From Lentisphaerota bacterium (GTDB taxonomy: Bacteria > Verrucomicrobiota > Lentisphaeria > Victivallales > Victivallaceae), in NCBI GenBank assembly GCA_015061725.1, contig SUVX01000031.1, positions 1 to 38,202 on the forward strand: a stretch of 38,202 bases of DNA. The letters run 5' to 3'. This document shows positions 1-8,180 of the stretch, one piece after another. The stretch's first letter is position 1. Each line of letters starts with the position of its first letter. The notes below the pieces were generated by a model that worked only from the letters and a program-made list of their open reading frames with translations, made no database searches and was not told the origin of the DNA. The position numbers and the translations under genes were made by a program.

Positions 1-209
1 GATAAATACTGTTTGGCTTTGTTGCCAAAGGCTTGTTTCTTTTCAGGTGCATCAATTTTATTAAGGCGTATGCGGAATTTGCCTTTATCAAGATTATCTA
101 AAACGGTAATGGTATCACCGTCAGTAACGCCAACCACCTTACCAATGATTTCAGCGGAAAAGAGAGAAAGAGAGAGAAAAAGTAAAGAGAGTAAAAATAG
201 TGGTTTCAT
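1..209 (-). CDS. Secreted thermonuclease (SNase-like), 3' part missing at window edge
   Basis: Reading the minus strand from an ATG at 209 gives an N-terminal hydrophobic signal peptide (MKPLFLLSLLFLSLSLFSAE) followed by IGKVVGVTDGDTITVL and then FRIRLNKIDAPEKKQAFGNKAKQ. This is the start of the staphylococcal nuclease fold: the VTDGDT strand, and the RIRL...IDAPE segment that holds the catalytic Arg and Ca2+-binding Asp in the family. The first 69 codons are present; the remaining ~100 residues lie outside the window. The likely role is extracellular or periplasmic DNA/RNA degradation. An AAAGGGAAA stretch about 10 bases upstream may be the ribosome binding site. Codon use is AT-rich compared with genes further right. 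Family assignment is firm from the motifs; the exact function is inferred. Confidence 0.85.
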   Translation of the reverse strand, partial: MKPLFLLSLLFLSLSLFSAEIIGKVVGVTDGDTITVLDNLDKGKFRIRLNKIDAPEKKQAFGNKAKQYL

Positions 210-678
210 GCTGTGGTATTTCCCTTTGGAGTTATGGGAAACACCACAAAAAAAAGAGGTGCATCCCTGTTTGCACACTCCTACAACGCCAACCACAGCG
301 CACTAATGGAATACAAGCAGAAATGCACCGTATATGTGTAAACATACACGGCACAAAAGTTGCATCCATTAGTTATAGGGCAGTTATTACAAGGTGGTTG
401 TTTGTAGGAGTTGCCCTGTTTATGCTATATAGTTTTTATCAAGTCAAAAAGTTTTTTGGGTTTTCTGTTTTTCGCCTTTCCTGTTGGTTTAAATAAACAC
501 TCCACAATATAGCACTGCAAAGGCAAAATTTCAACTTGAAATTGCAGATTTTTCGTAATGGGAACTGCCAAAAATTCTTACTGCATAGTAACAAGTGTAT
601 GCTTTCCATGTGGTAAAACCGTCTGCAAGTAAAAACTGCAAAAATATCTAATCAGCTTGTTTTCTGCTCAATATAGCT
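210..678. other. AT-rich gene-free stretch with structured DNA
   Basis: I find no convincing gene in these ~470 bases on either strand. The open frames look random and lack ribosome binding sites. The stretch holds the nested inverted repeat at 277-411, and its base composition is more AT-rich than most of the window. A possible minus-strand promoter (TTGACT at 442-447 read on the minus strand, 17 bp, CATAAA) would start transcripts near 411 and make the inverted repeat the leader of the nuclease mRNA; the -10 box is poor. The 12-mer AACGCCAACCAC occurs both inside the nuclease gene (126-137) and in the repeat arm (285-296). Confidence 0.5.
277..411. repeat. Nested imperfect inverted repeat (fold-back)
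   Basis: Three pairs of arms are nested. The outer pair is 277-296 with 394-411 (10 bp ACTCCTACAA/TTGTAGGAGT, then a small internal loop, then 7 bp CAACCAC/GTGGTTG). The middle pair is CTAATGGA 303-310 with TCCATTAG 365-372. The inner hairpin is CCGTATATGT 328-337 with ACATACACGG 342-351 around a GTAA tetraloop, with one mismatch. The whole could be a structured RNA leader of the minus-strand nuclease gene, a fold-back element, or a recombination site. No flanking target duplication was seen. Confidence 0.7.
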
Positions 679-1260
679 GTGGAGTATAACCAATCATGGA
701 TTATTGCCGCTCTAATGGTTCTACCTGCCGGACATAAAAGTTGTACGCTTATGATATCCGGCGGCAAAATGTCCGCCAATAAAACGGCGCACATTGACTC
801 AGTTTCTTTCAGAGAACTTGCCGAAGAATCCGCCGTTCAACTTTCAAAATTAAAAACGGTCGGTCCCAACCTCGTTCAACCGGAAAAAAACTGGAAATTT
901 ACTCCCGGTAAACAACTGTTGGATGTTGAATCAAAAAGTTGTATGATCACCTTGTCATCCCGGCAGAAAACAATCAATGCCATCATGTCTCAAAAACTGA
1001 AACTCATTCCGGGAAAAAGTTACCGGTTGGAATTCGACTCCCGAGCCGATGAAAAATGGACGATTACTGCCGGAATCAAAATTTCAACCGCAAAACTGCA
1101 GAAAAGTTTTGAAAGCAGCAGTCAATGGCAGACACATTCCATGGAAATGACCGTACCCTCCGGCGCAAACACCGACATTTTAACCATCTGGATCGGAAAA
1201 ATAGCTCCGGGGAAGAAGATATCTTTAAAAAATATCAGCTGCCGGGAATTGGAGAACTGA
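679..1260 (+). pseudogene. Truncated remnant of a protein with tandem CBM4/9-like domains
   Basis: The frame ends in a beta-rich domain of about 140 residues (NLVQPEKNWKF to the C-terminal SCRELEN) that resembles carbohydrate-binding modules of the CBM4/9 type. The first ~45 residues contain the tail of an earlier copy: MVLPAGHKSCTLMISGGK...SVSFREL aligns with MTVPSGANTDILTIWIGK...NISCREL at the end of the second copy. So the frame starts in the middle of a domain and has no signal peptide, no ribosome binding site and no catalytic part. The homology begins about residue 11 (near base 709), where the AT-rich DNA to the left ends. I read it as the 3' remnant of a larger secreted carbohydrate-active protein cut by an insertion or rearrangement. 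An assembly join is also possible. Confidence 0.6.
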
Positions 1261-1336
1261 GCAGACGTTACTCCGGGGTGCCGCAAACAGATATTTCTTT
1301 TTCATAAATCAGCTTTCCGGCTGAGCGTGAAAAAAC

Positions 1337-1365
1337 TTGAAAGACAACATATAAAGTGCTATATT
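1337..1365 (+). promoter_or_regulatory. Sigma-70-type promoter of the EptA-like gene
   Basis: TTGAAA (1337-1342), 17-bp spacer, TATATT (1360-1365), about 45 bases before the ATG at 1411. Confidence 0.7.
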
Positions 1366-1410
1366 TAACTTGTATGTTTTTACGTCAACTTTAATATCTG
1401 TAAGGTCGTT

Positions 1411-3120
1411 ATGTTTCAGAACGGAAAAATCCAGAATATTCTGTCCGATACCGGTAAAGCCTGGAAAGAAAATTGTTTTCAGCTTGTACCTCTTCTTTTT
1501 GCTGTTATTCTTCTGATTGCGGAGATGTTTACTTATAAAGTATTCAAGATCAACAAATCCTTTTTCAATCCGCTGCAGCAATCGTTGCCTCTTGTCTTGT
1601 TTGTCTATGGGCTCGGATGGATTATTGCCGGAAAAACAGCAAAAATTCTATTTACAATCACACTGTCAGCGGCAACCTTTTTGACCTGGCTTGCCGTTTT
1701 TACAGCGATTGTTTTCAAACTGCCTCTTGACAGTGATATTTTTGCAGTTCTTTCAGCCTCCAGCTCTGAGGAAAGCAAAGAGTTTTTCGCCGTCTTTGCA
1801 AATTGGAAAGTTTTTCTGTCTGCCGCATTATCTTGCGGAATTCTCGGAACTCTGCTGTATTTTCTTTGGAAAAATCCCTGCCGGCGCAATAAATTTGTTG
1901 CTGTAACCGGAGCCGTTTTAATGCTGCCTTTTGTCATCAACTGCCTGCGTTTTACCATAAAAAAAGAATATATTGAAATCTGCGAACGCAACCTTGAAAC
2001 AAAACTGCCTGTCGGTTATCTGGTTTTTAAAAAGAATCTTGATGAACTCGTAACGATGGCGGTTCAACCGAAACTCCCGCCGGATATCAGAAGACTGAGC
2101 AACAAAAAAATTATCGGCGTGCTGGTTCTCGGAGAGTCTGCAACCAGGAACCATTGGGGACTTTACGGCTATTTACGCAATACAACACCTGAAATGAGCC
2201 GGATAAAAAACGACCTGCTGGTGTTTGAAGATGTCATATCGCCATGGGCTGTGACGACAGAAACTTGCAAAATGATGTTTTCAACGGCAGATTTCCCGAG
2301 TATTCAACCGCTTGATTTCACTGTTTTTTCGGTTTTGAAAAAAGCCGGTGTTGATGTTATATGCATCTCAAACCAGTACCGTTGGGGAAAACACGACGGA
2401 CCGGTAAATATTCTTTACTCTCCGGCCGCAGTCCGCGAGTTTACGCAGGAACAGGTACGCAGAGCTAAAGATTCCGTAGCAGTGGAGAGAATGTGCGAAT
2501 ATCTTTCCCAAGCGGAACGTCCGACTTTGATCGTTGTGCAGTTAATGGGCAGTCATGCTTCGTTCAAGGAGCGTTATCCGGATAAGTTCCGGATTTTTGA
2601 TGGCGTTCAGGATCAGAGCAACAGAGATTTTCCTGCAAAAACAGCACGGCAGATCAATGAATATGACAACTCCATTTTCTATACGGATCACCTGTTGGGT
2701 AAAATCATTTCAGAGGTCAGGAAACTTTCCAATCCCGGATTTGTCATGTATCTTTCCGATCACGGAGAAACGCCGGAAGTCCGGGGCGGGCGGAGCACCA
2801 GAAGCGTTATCCGTTCCTGTTACGAAGTGCCTCTTCTGTTCTACGGCAACGCCCATTATAAACAGGCATTTCCGGAATTCATGAAAGAAGCGGCGGCAAA
2901 TGTCAAGAAACCGTATATGACGGATCATCTGGATTATGCAATTCTTTCAATGCTTCAGGTTGCTTACAAAGATTTCCCCCGTGAAAAAGATTTGTTTTCC
3001 GCAGCTTTTACCGGACGCAAAACACGTCTTTTCAGTGCGCAGCGGAAAGTGTATTGTGAAAAAGAAGTCCGGAAACCTTTTGTGACAAACAAAAAAGGTG
3101 AATTGGTGAGTGTTCAGTAA
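1411..3120 (+). CDS. EptA/CptA-like phosphoethanolamine transferase (sulfatase fold)
   Basis: The 569-residue protein has an N-terminal membrane part with about four to five hydrophobic helices (residues ~25-185) and a C-terminal alkaline-phosphatase/sulfatase-type domain (~230-540) that would face the periplasm. The active-site motif GESATRNHWGLYGY begins at Gly241; Ser243 or Thr245 would be the nucleophile that takes the phosphoethanolamine group. The metal-binding motif SDHGE lies at 449-453. The family moves phosphoethanolamine from phosphatidylethanolamine onto lipid A, LPS core or other envelope glycans; the acceptor here cannot be told. The gene is monocistronic, with its own promoter at 1337-1365 and a separate promoter for the next gene. 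The ATG at 1411 follows a short AAGG. Confidence 0.88.
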   Translation: MFQNGKIQNILSDTGKAWKENCFQLVPLLFAVILLIAEMFTYKVFKINKSFFNPLQQSLPLVLFVYGLGWIIAGKTAKILFTITLSAATFLTWLAVFTAIVFKLPLDSDIFAVLSASSSEESKEFFAVFANWKVFLSAALSCGILGTLLYFLWKNPCRRNKFVAVTGAVLMLPFVINCLRFTIKKEYIEICERNLETKLPVGYLVFKKNLDELVTMAVQPKLPPDIRRLSNKKIIGVLVLGESATRNHWGLYGYLRNTTPEMSRIKNDLLVFEDVISPWAVTTETCKMMFSTADFPSIQPLDFTVFSVLKKAGVDVICISNQYRWGKHDGPVNILYSPAAVREFTQEQVRRAKDSVAVERMCEYLSQAERPTLIVVQLMGSHASFKERYPDKFRIFDGVQDQSNRDFPAKTARQINEYDNSIFYTDHLLGKIISEVRKLSNPGFVMYLSDHGETPEVRGGRSTRSVIRSCYEVPLLFYGNAHYKQAFPEFMKEAAANVKKPYMTDHLDYAILSMLQVAYKDFPREKDLFSAAFTGRKTRLFSAQRKVYCEKEVRKPFVTNKKGELVSVQ

Positions 3121-3204
3121 TTCAGGAAAGATTGCTTTTTGAAAATCCTCCGGAATACTGTTGATTTTTCTGCCGGGAACTCTTCTTCTGAAGTAATTTT
3201 TCGC

Positions 3205-3233
3205 TTGAAAAAAATGTGTTTTGAGGTTATATT
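3205..3233 (+). promoter_or_regulatory. Promoter of the greA-metallophosphoesterase unit
   Basis: TTGAAA (3205-3210), 17 bp, TATATT (3228-3233), followed by a 45-base leader to the ATG at 3281. Confidence 0.75.
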
Positions 3234-3280
3234 ATTCTGATAAATCAATTAAAATAATTTAGCATAATTCAGGTGTAAAA

Positions 3281-5389
3281 ATGGATAAATCTGCATTGGA
3301 TGTTCTTTTGACAAATATTATTGACAAGCCGGGTCTGGCACTGTTTGATAATTTGAAGAAATTTATGCTTGATTGCGGTTCTCCGCTGCCGGCGGATGTC
3401 TCAGCTCAGCTCGAGGTCCTCTGGGAGGCATGGAGCAACGAATCTCTGGATACCGCACAGGCAGAAGTTTGTATTTCCGCCGCCGAATGCGGTGCCGCTG
3501 ATACGCCTGTGTTCCGCAAGCTGCTGGTCAATGCGATCAAAGCAATCCTGCCCAACAACCTCGGACACAATCCCATTATGCGTTCTCTCGGCGTGCGCGA
3601 TGAAAAAACCGCCCTGCCTGAAGTCGGAATGCGTGTGCGCCGCCTGCTTGCGCTGCGTTCAGGTTCCGTCATCTTTCTTCCCGCAGCCGGACGCTGGGGC
3701 GCAGTGCTTTCGGTTGATCCCATCAACGGAACGGTTGCAGTCAGCGGTTTCCGCGGAACCGGTTCCTCAGCAAGCCTTTCTCTTGAACAGGTTATCCGTG
3801 ATGTCGTTGTTCTGACTCAGGACCTTGAACTTGACCTTCTGGTTCGTGCCGAAGGCGTTCCTGTTCCCGCCGCCCGTTTCCGTGAAATCGTTCAGCGCCG
3901 CGCCCGTGTCAGTGTCAACGAAGCTCAGATGCGTGCCATGGCCGTTGCCGGTTGCGCCCGCAAAATGAATCCGACGGCATTTGAAGCTTATTGGAGCGCG
4001 AAAAACGCAACTGCCGCTGTCGGCGGAACCCGTAAATCCTGGCAGGGACGCAGTATTCAGGAAGTCAATGTGCTGCTTGACTCAGAGAGCAAAGCCGGAG
4101 ACACTTCCATTTACGATTCCGAAGCGTGCGAAACGCTTAAAAGTTTCTTCACCAGACTGCGTCCGGATGCCGCCGTCCGGGATGGAAAGATGCTTGCTGA
4201 ACTGGTTGGAAAACTTACTGACCGCTGCAAAGCTGAAGATTTGCATGCAGTCCTTGAGCCGCTTATGACCAAAGCTCCTTTCTGGCCCAGCGATCCCGGA
4301 CGTGTGCCGCTGACTTCGCTGTCTGTCTGGGGCGAAATTCCCGCAAAGAGTATTGAAAATCTTGCAAAAGTGACAGCTCAGGCATTTAATGAAGAATACA
4401 TTGCAAAATGTATGATCTGCCTGCCTCTTAAAGCCTTGAACGGTCTGGGTGCCATGGTCAGCGACGAGCTGCTGTTTGATGTTGTCTGTGAACACAAGGG
4501 ACTTTCTGCCGACTTCCTGCTCTGGACCTGGAAGAACCGCAAAAAACGCAACAGCGAAGAACTGATTACCCTGGTCACCGTTGAAAACGTTTGCCGCATC
4601 CTCGGCGGAAGTGACGTCCCCAAAGCCTGGACCCCCGCCCGCCGCGAACTGCGCAACCTGTTGTTGGATAATGCCGAATTCCAGAAACACATTCTTGCAG
4701 CGGCTGATGAAAATGCAATGATGTTCGCATCTGTTCTGCAGGGAGCATTGTTCCTCAGCACCAGTGAACGTCAGAGCTTGATGGTGAAACTTTCACGCAG
4801 TTCCAAGATGCTTCAGGAATATCTTGAAAGCGGTGCCGGTCAGCGTATTCTCAAAGCCGGTGTCGGTGTTACTGATGAAGCTGATGCTCCCGAAGAAGTT
4901 CAGCCTGATTACACCAGTGTCCAGTCTCAGAAACGTCTGGCTCAGGAGCTGGATGACATCATCAATATCCACGTTCCCGAAAACCGTGAGGCCCTCAAAA
5001 CTGCGCGCGCCCACGGTGACTTCCGCGAAAACTCAGAATTCGATGCTGCCAAGGAACGCCGCAATCAGCTCAGCCGCCGCCGTTCCGAACTGGAGCGCAT
5101 TCTTGCGATGATCCAGCCGGTCATCATGGCGCATGTTACTGCCGGAAACACCGCCGTCATCGGAACAGAGATTGATCTGGAATATGCCGATGGAGCTAAA
5201 GAAACCTACTCCCTGCTGGGTGCATGGGACGGCAATCCGGAACGCAAGTTCCTCTCTTACAAGACCCGTCTCGGCGAAGCGGTGCTGAACCGCAAAGTCG
5301 GCGACTCTTTCAAAATCGGTGACAGAGGCTGCAAACTGACAGCAGTCAGACCTCTCCCCGCCGAACTGATTGCGGAGCTTGATGCTTGA
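3281..5389 (+). CDS. greA: Transcription elongation factor GreA with long N-terminal extension
   Basis: The last ~155 residues are a complete GreA/GreB protein: a coiled coil with the tip motif HGDFRENSEFDAAKE, then a globular FKBP-like C-terminal domain (VGDSFKIGD). The two acidic residues that load Mg2+ into the RNA polymerase secondary channel are kept (Asp580 and Glu583, matching E. coli Asp41 and Glu44). It should therefore rescue backtracked polymerase by stimulating transcript cleavage. About 540 residues precede this domain, giving 702 in total against ~158 in E. coli. The extension is mostly helical and I recognise no domain in it; chlamydial GreA proteins of about 715 residues have a similar build. 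Codons are strongly C-biased, which suggests high expression. The stop codon overlaps the start of the next gene. Confidence 0.92.
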   Translation: MDKSALDVLLTNIIDKPGLALFDNLKKFMLDCGSPLPADVSAQLEVLWEAWSNESLDTAQAEVCISAAECGAADTPVFRKLLVNAIKAILPNNLGHNPIMRSLGVRDEKTALPEVGMRVRRLLALRSGSVIFLPAAGRWGAVLSVDPINGTVAVSGFRGTGSSASLSLEQVIRDVVVLTQDLELDLLVRAEGVPVPAARFREIVQRRARVSVNEAQMRAMAVAGCARKMNPTAFEAYWSAKNATAAVGGTRKSWQGRSIQEVNVLLDSESKAGDTSIYDSEACETLKSFFTRLRPDAAVRDGKMLAELVGKLTDRCKAEDLHAVLEPLMTKAPFWPSDPGRVPLTSLSVWGEIPAKSIENLAKVTAQAFNEEYIAKCMICLPLKALNGLGAMVSDELLFDVVCEHKGLSADFLLWTWKNRKKRNSEELITLVTVENVCRILGGSDVPKAWTPARRELRNLLLDNAEFQKHILAAADENAMMFASVLQGALFLSTSERQSLMVKLSRSSKMLQEYLESGAGQRILKAGVGVTDEADAPEEVQPDYTSVQSQKRLAQELDDIINIHVPENREALKTARAHGDFRENSEFDAAKERRNQLSRRRSELERILAMIQPVIMAHVTAGNTAVIGTEIDLEYADGAKETYSLLGAWDGNPERKFLSYKTRLGEAVLNRKVGDSFKIGDRGCKLTAVRPLPAELIAELDA

Positions 5390-6231
5390 GACGCAAAACC
5401 ACATACGATGACTTTCAAGTTCACCGCACGCCGGAAAGATTAAAACACTGGCGGCATGAAATTGAGTACTCAAAACGGGATCGGTTGTGCCGCGGCGCAG
5501 CCGATCTTGTTGTTTACAAACTGCCTGCTCCGATTCCGGCTGCCGCCGGAAAGAAAATTGCATTTATATCAGATTTTCACTATACCGGCAGTGCAGAACA
5601 GTTGAATATTGTACAATGCCTCAAAAAATACCTGCAAACGTGTCAGCCGGATCTTCTGTTGTTCGGGGGAGATGTTTGCAGTGATTCAGAATCACTCCCT
5701 CTTATCCCGGAGTTATTGCGGGAGTTGAGCAGTATCGTCCCCCGGGCTTTTGCCGTTCCGGGGAATTGGGAACGGGGCAAATCATGGATTCCGGTTTCAC
5801 GCTGGCGTGAACTGTTTGCTCCGGGCGGTTTTGATATCGGTTTCAATGAATTCCGCACTTGCGGAGATATTCAGATTTTTTGTGCAGATGATCCGGCTTA
5901 CGGTAACCCGGTTTTCCCGGGAACATGGGATAGAGACAAGTTAAATATTCTTCTTGTGCATCGTCCGGACACTGTTATTGCATTGGATACTCCGGATATT
6001 CCGGCGCCTCATCTTGCATTATGCGGACACACACATGGCGGGCAGATCCGCTTTCCATTGATCGGTCCGGTATTTGCGGCAAGTATTTACGGATGCGCAT
6101 TGGACTATGGTCTGTTCACTCACACACAAAATGATTGTAAAATGATCGTTTCCGGTGGGCTGGGACACATGTCCTTCCCCTGGCGCATAAACTGCCGCAA
6201 AGAAATGGTGCTGATTGAGTTTGCCGCTTGA
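5386..6231 (+). CDS. Calcineurin-like metallophosphoesterase (YkuE/LpxG type)
   Basis: The 281-residue protein carries the full metal-site set: SDFHYTG (Asp63, His65), GGD (94-96), GNWE (126-129), VHRPD (His192) and GHTHGGQ (214-220). This order matches the YkuE-type branch of metallophosphoesterases. Its relatives include membrane-surface phosphatases and the chlamydial UDP-2,3-diacylglucosamine hydrolase LpxG, so a lipid A step is possible but not shown. The start is a TTG at 5386 that overlaps the greA stop by four bases (TTGA), with GGAG eight bases upstream; the first in-frame ATG would remove too much of the fold. It has no clear signal peptide. Translational coupling to greA is likely. 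Confidence 0.85.
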   Translation: MRRKTTYDDFQVHRTPERLKHWRHEIEYSKRDRLCRGAADLVVYKLPAPIPAAAGKKIAFISDFHYTGSAEQLNIVQCLKKYLQTCQPDLLLFGGDVCSDSESLPLIPELLRELSSIVPRAFAVPGNWERGKSWIPVSRWRELFAPGGFDIGFNEFRTCGDIQIFCADDPAYGNPVFPGTWDRDKLNILLVHRPDTVIALDTPDIPAPHLALCGHTHGGQIRFPLIGPVFAASIYGCALDYGLFTHTQNDCKMIVSGGLGHMSFPWRINCRKEMVLIEFAA

Positions 6232-6245
6232 GAGGGCAACACGGC

Positions 6246-6282
6246 AAAAAAAAACACCCATCCCAAAATCTGAGACAGGTGT
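6246..6282 (-). terminator. Possible terminator for the SGNH/chromate operon
   Basis: On the minus strand a 5-bp stem (ACACC/GGTGT, 6254-6258 with 6278-6282) with a 19-base loop is followed by a run of nine T (complement of 6246-6254). The stem is short, so confidence is moderate. It lies in the convergent gap between the metallophosphoesterase and the SGNH gene. Confidence 0.4.
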
Positions 6283-6303
6283 GTAAAAAAAGTTCAACCG
6301 TAA

Positions 6304-6936
6304 TTAACGGATTCCCTCAGTTGCTTTAAGCCAGGCATCGGCAATCAGCTGATGTCCGGCAGCAGTGGGATGAACGCCGTCACGCAGCCAGTAAAGCGTG
6401 TTATCGTTTTTCTTCAATGCTTCATTGAACATATCCTGCAGCGGGATAAAAATGGCACCGAATTCCTCTGCAAGTTTTTTCACAACGGCACGGCGGGCGG
6501 CGATTTCATCCAGCCAGGTTTCATCAACAGCTTCAGAAAGAAACACAAAAGGTTCCATCAAGACCAGTTTGGTTTCAGGAAGTTCCTGTTTCGTCCACTC
6601 AAGAAGCATACGGAAAATCATCTCGTAACGGGGAACTTCAACACCGTTCTGACGCGCTTTTTCATGCCAGGTGTCATTCACACCGATCAAGATACTCAGG
6701 ATATCCGGCTTGATATTCAGAGCATCAATTTTCCAGCGGGCATAGAGGTCAACAACTCTGTTGCCGCTGATACCGCGGTTGAAAATCTGCCAATCGAGTT
6801 CTGCATCATGGCAAAGTAAATTGGCACTAACAAGATAGGGATACCCCACGCCCAAACCGACATTGGCAGGCACTTCTTCCCGGCTGCGGCCGGCATCTGT
6901 AATAGAGTCTCCCTGAAAAAGAATAACTTTTCCCAT
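6304..6936 (-). CDS. SGNH/GDSL-family esterase
   Basis: The 210 residues hold all four SGNH blocks: GDSIT with nucleophile Ser11, GISGNR (55-60), GVND with Asn87, and RDGVHP with the Asp186/His189 pair. Close relatives are acetyl-xylan and rhamnogalacturonan acetylesterases that deacetylate plant or host glycans. No signal peptide is present, so it would act in the cytoplasm on imported oligosaccharides. It is the last gene of a minus-strand operon, 25 bases after the chromate transporter subunit. AAGGA lies about eight bases before the ATG. The link between an esterase and a chromate-type transporter is unexplained. The fold is certain; the substrate is inferred. Confidence 0.88.
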   Translation of the reverse strand: MGKVILFQGDSITDAGRSREEVPANVGLGVGYPYLVSANLLCHDAELDWQIFNRGISGNRVVDLYARWKIDALNIKPDILSILIGVNDTWHEKARQNGVEVPRYEMIFRMLLEWTKQELPETKLVLMEPFVFLSEAVDETWLDEIAARRAVVKKLAEEFGAIFIPLQDMFNEALKKNDNTLYWLRDGVHPTAAGHQLIADAWLKATEGIR

Positions 6937-6961
6937 CTTTATCTTTCCTTATATATATTGT

Positions 6962-7537
6962 TTACCGGCACAAAACGGCACCGATTGCCGCTGCAATGAT
7001 CAGCAGCATTGTTAAACTGATTTTTGTCTTACTCAAAAGTATAAATGCTCCGGCAAAAATACCCAAACCAGCCCAGTTGATTTTGATTTCAGCAATCTTT
7101 GCAAAATCTCCCCAGGGGACCTTGCTGCTTAAAACGGACATCTCAAAAAAGATCCAGGCCGCCGCAAGAATCAATCCGAACGATGCCGGACGCATTCCCC
7201 GGAAAAATCCCTTAACCCACACACTGGATTCGTATTTTCTCAGGAGTTTGATTGCAAGCACAACCAACGGAGCGGACAGGACGACAGCCCCCAGGGTTGC
7301 GCCGAGTGCGCCGAAAAATCCCGATTGCAAATAACCGACAAAGGTTGCAACGTTGATAAAAACAGGTCCGGGGGTTACCTGTGCAATGGAAATATACCGC
7401 GCAAAAAGCTCCGGGGTCAGAAGTTTGGGCGGAGCGCCCACAAGATCAGCATTCAAAAGCGGAATCAAAACATATCCGCCGCCGAAACACAATGCGGAAT
7501 ATTTGACAAACAGGAGAAATATTACAAAAGGATTCAT
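6962..7537 (-). CDS. Chromate transporter family protein, second half-subunit
   Basis: This 191-residue membrane protein has the CHR-family signature near its N-terminus: FxKYSALCFGGGYVLIPLL (residues ~11-27) and the AQVTPGPVFINVATFVGY motif (~53-70). It is a short-chain member: full-length ChrA (~400 residues) contains two homologous halves, here encoded by two genes that presumably pair in the inner membrane. The ATG at 7535-7537 overlaps the TGA of the upstream half (ATGA), which indicates translational coupling. Family members export chromate, but many carry other anions and the true substrate is unknown. Confidence 0.88.
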   Translation of the reverse strand: MNPFVIFLLFVKYSALCFGGGYVLIPLLNADLVGAPPKLLTPELFARYISIAQVTPGPVFINVATFVGYLQSGFFGALGATLGAVVLSAPLVVLAIKLLRKYESSVWVKGFFRGMRPASFGLILAAAWIFFEMSVLSSKVPWGDFAKIAEIKINWAGLGIFAGAFILLSKTKISLTMLLIIAAAIGAVLCR

Positions 7538-8151
7538 TTATCACTCTCCCCTGTTTTGGATTTTCTGCGGTAAACACTTTCCAGAACGATTCCGGCAACC
7601 ACAGCGAAAATAATCATCACAGGCGGCGACAGGCGGAAAAAGGTGATTGCAGAAAAACAAATCAATGCAATAATTGCGCCGTCAAGATTTTTGATCGTCT
7701 TTTTACGCATTTTCATTCCCGTCACAGCAACCATTGCCGCAACAGCCGAAGTTACCGCAGTAAAGGCGCCGCGCGTGGCAGGCGCAGAAAAGAAGTCAGA
7801 CAATGCGCTCATTCCGGTTGCAATCAATAGAATTATGACAAAAGACGGAAAAATCGCGCCCAGTACCGCAGAAACCGCCCCGCGCCAGCCGTCAATTTTC
7901 CAACCGATATAAGCGGCGGTATTGCAGGCAATGATACCCGGAACAGTTTGTGTGATCGTAACCATTTCAACGACATCATCTTCAGTGAGCCACTGTCTGC
8001 GTGTGACAAATTCCCGCTGAGCGGCGGCAAGGATGGCATATCCGCCGCCGACAACCAGAGCCGCAATTTTAAAGTAAGCCCAAAAGAGAGCCGTATCCCG
8101 TTTCCAAGCGGGAATTTCAAGATAAGTTCTATTTACTGTATTATTTTCCAT
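7534..8151 (-). CDS. Chromate transporter family protein, first half-subunit
   Basis: About 205 residues with five to six hydrophobic helices and the CHR motifs FKIAALVVGGGYAIL and ITQTVPGIIACNTAAYIGW. It is the partner of the next gene, with which it overlaps by four bases. I chose the ATG at 8151 because AGGA lies five to six bases upstream; a TTG at 8172 is in frame but has no such site. First gene of the operon with 6962-7537 and the SGNH esterase. A MITE lies about 30 bases upstream (8181-8354), so its insertion must have changed the promoter or leader of this operon. Confidence 0.88.
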   Translation of the reverse strand: MENNTVNRTYLEIPAWKRDTALFWAYFKIAALVVGGGYAILAAAQREFVTRRQWLTEDDVVEMVTITQTVPGIIACNTAAYIGWKIDGWRGAVSAVLGAIFPSFVIILLIATGMSALSDFFSAPATRGAFTAVTSAVAAMVAVTGMKMRKKTIKNLDGAIIALICFSAITFFRLSPPVMIIFAVVAGIVLESVYRRKSKTGESDK

Positions 8152-8180
8152 ATTTTTCCTATCCGGTAACAATACTTATA

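Noticed and set aside
277..411. Integron attC site
   Set aside because: The folded shape is similar, but the RYYYAAC and GTTRRRY core sites are not present at the arm ends, and no integrase or cassette array is visible.
200..496. A 98-codon plus-strand frame with a hydrophobic stretch
   Set aside because: It overlaps the nuclease start and the inverted repeat, lacks a ribosome binding site and has no sensible domain.
6962..8151. A single split or frameshifted chrA gene
   Set aside because: Each half has its own start, full CHR motifs and an ATGA overlap, as in known two-gene short-chain chromate transporters.
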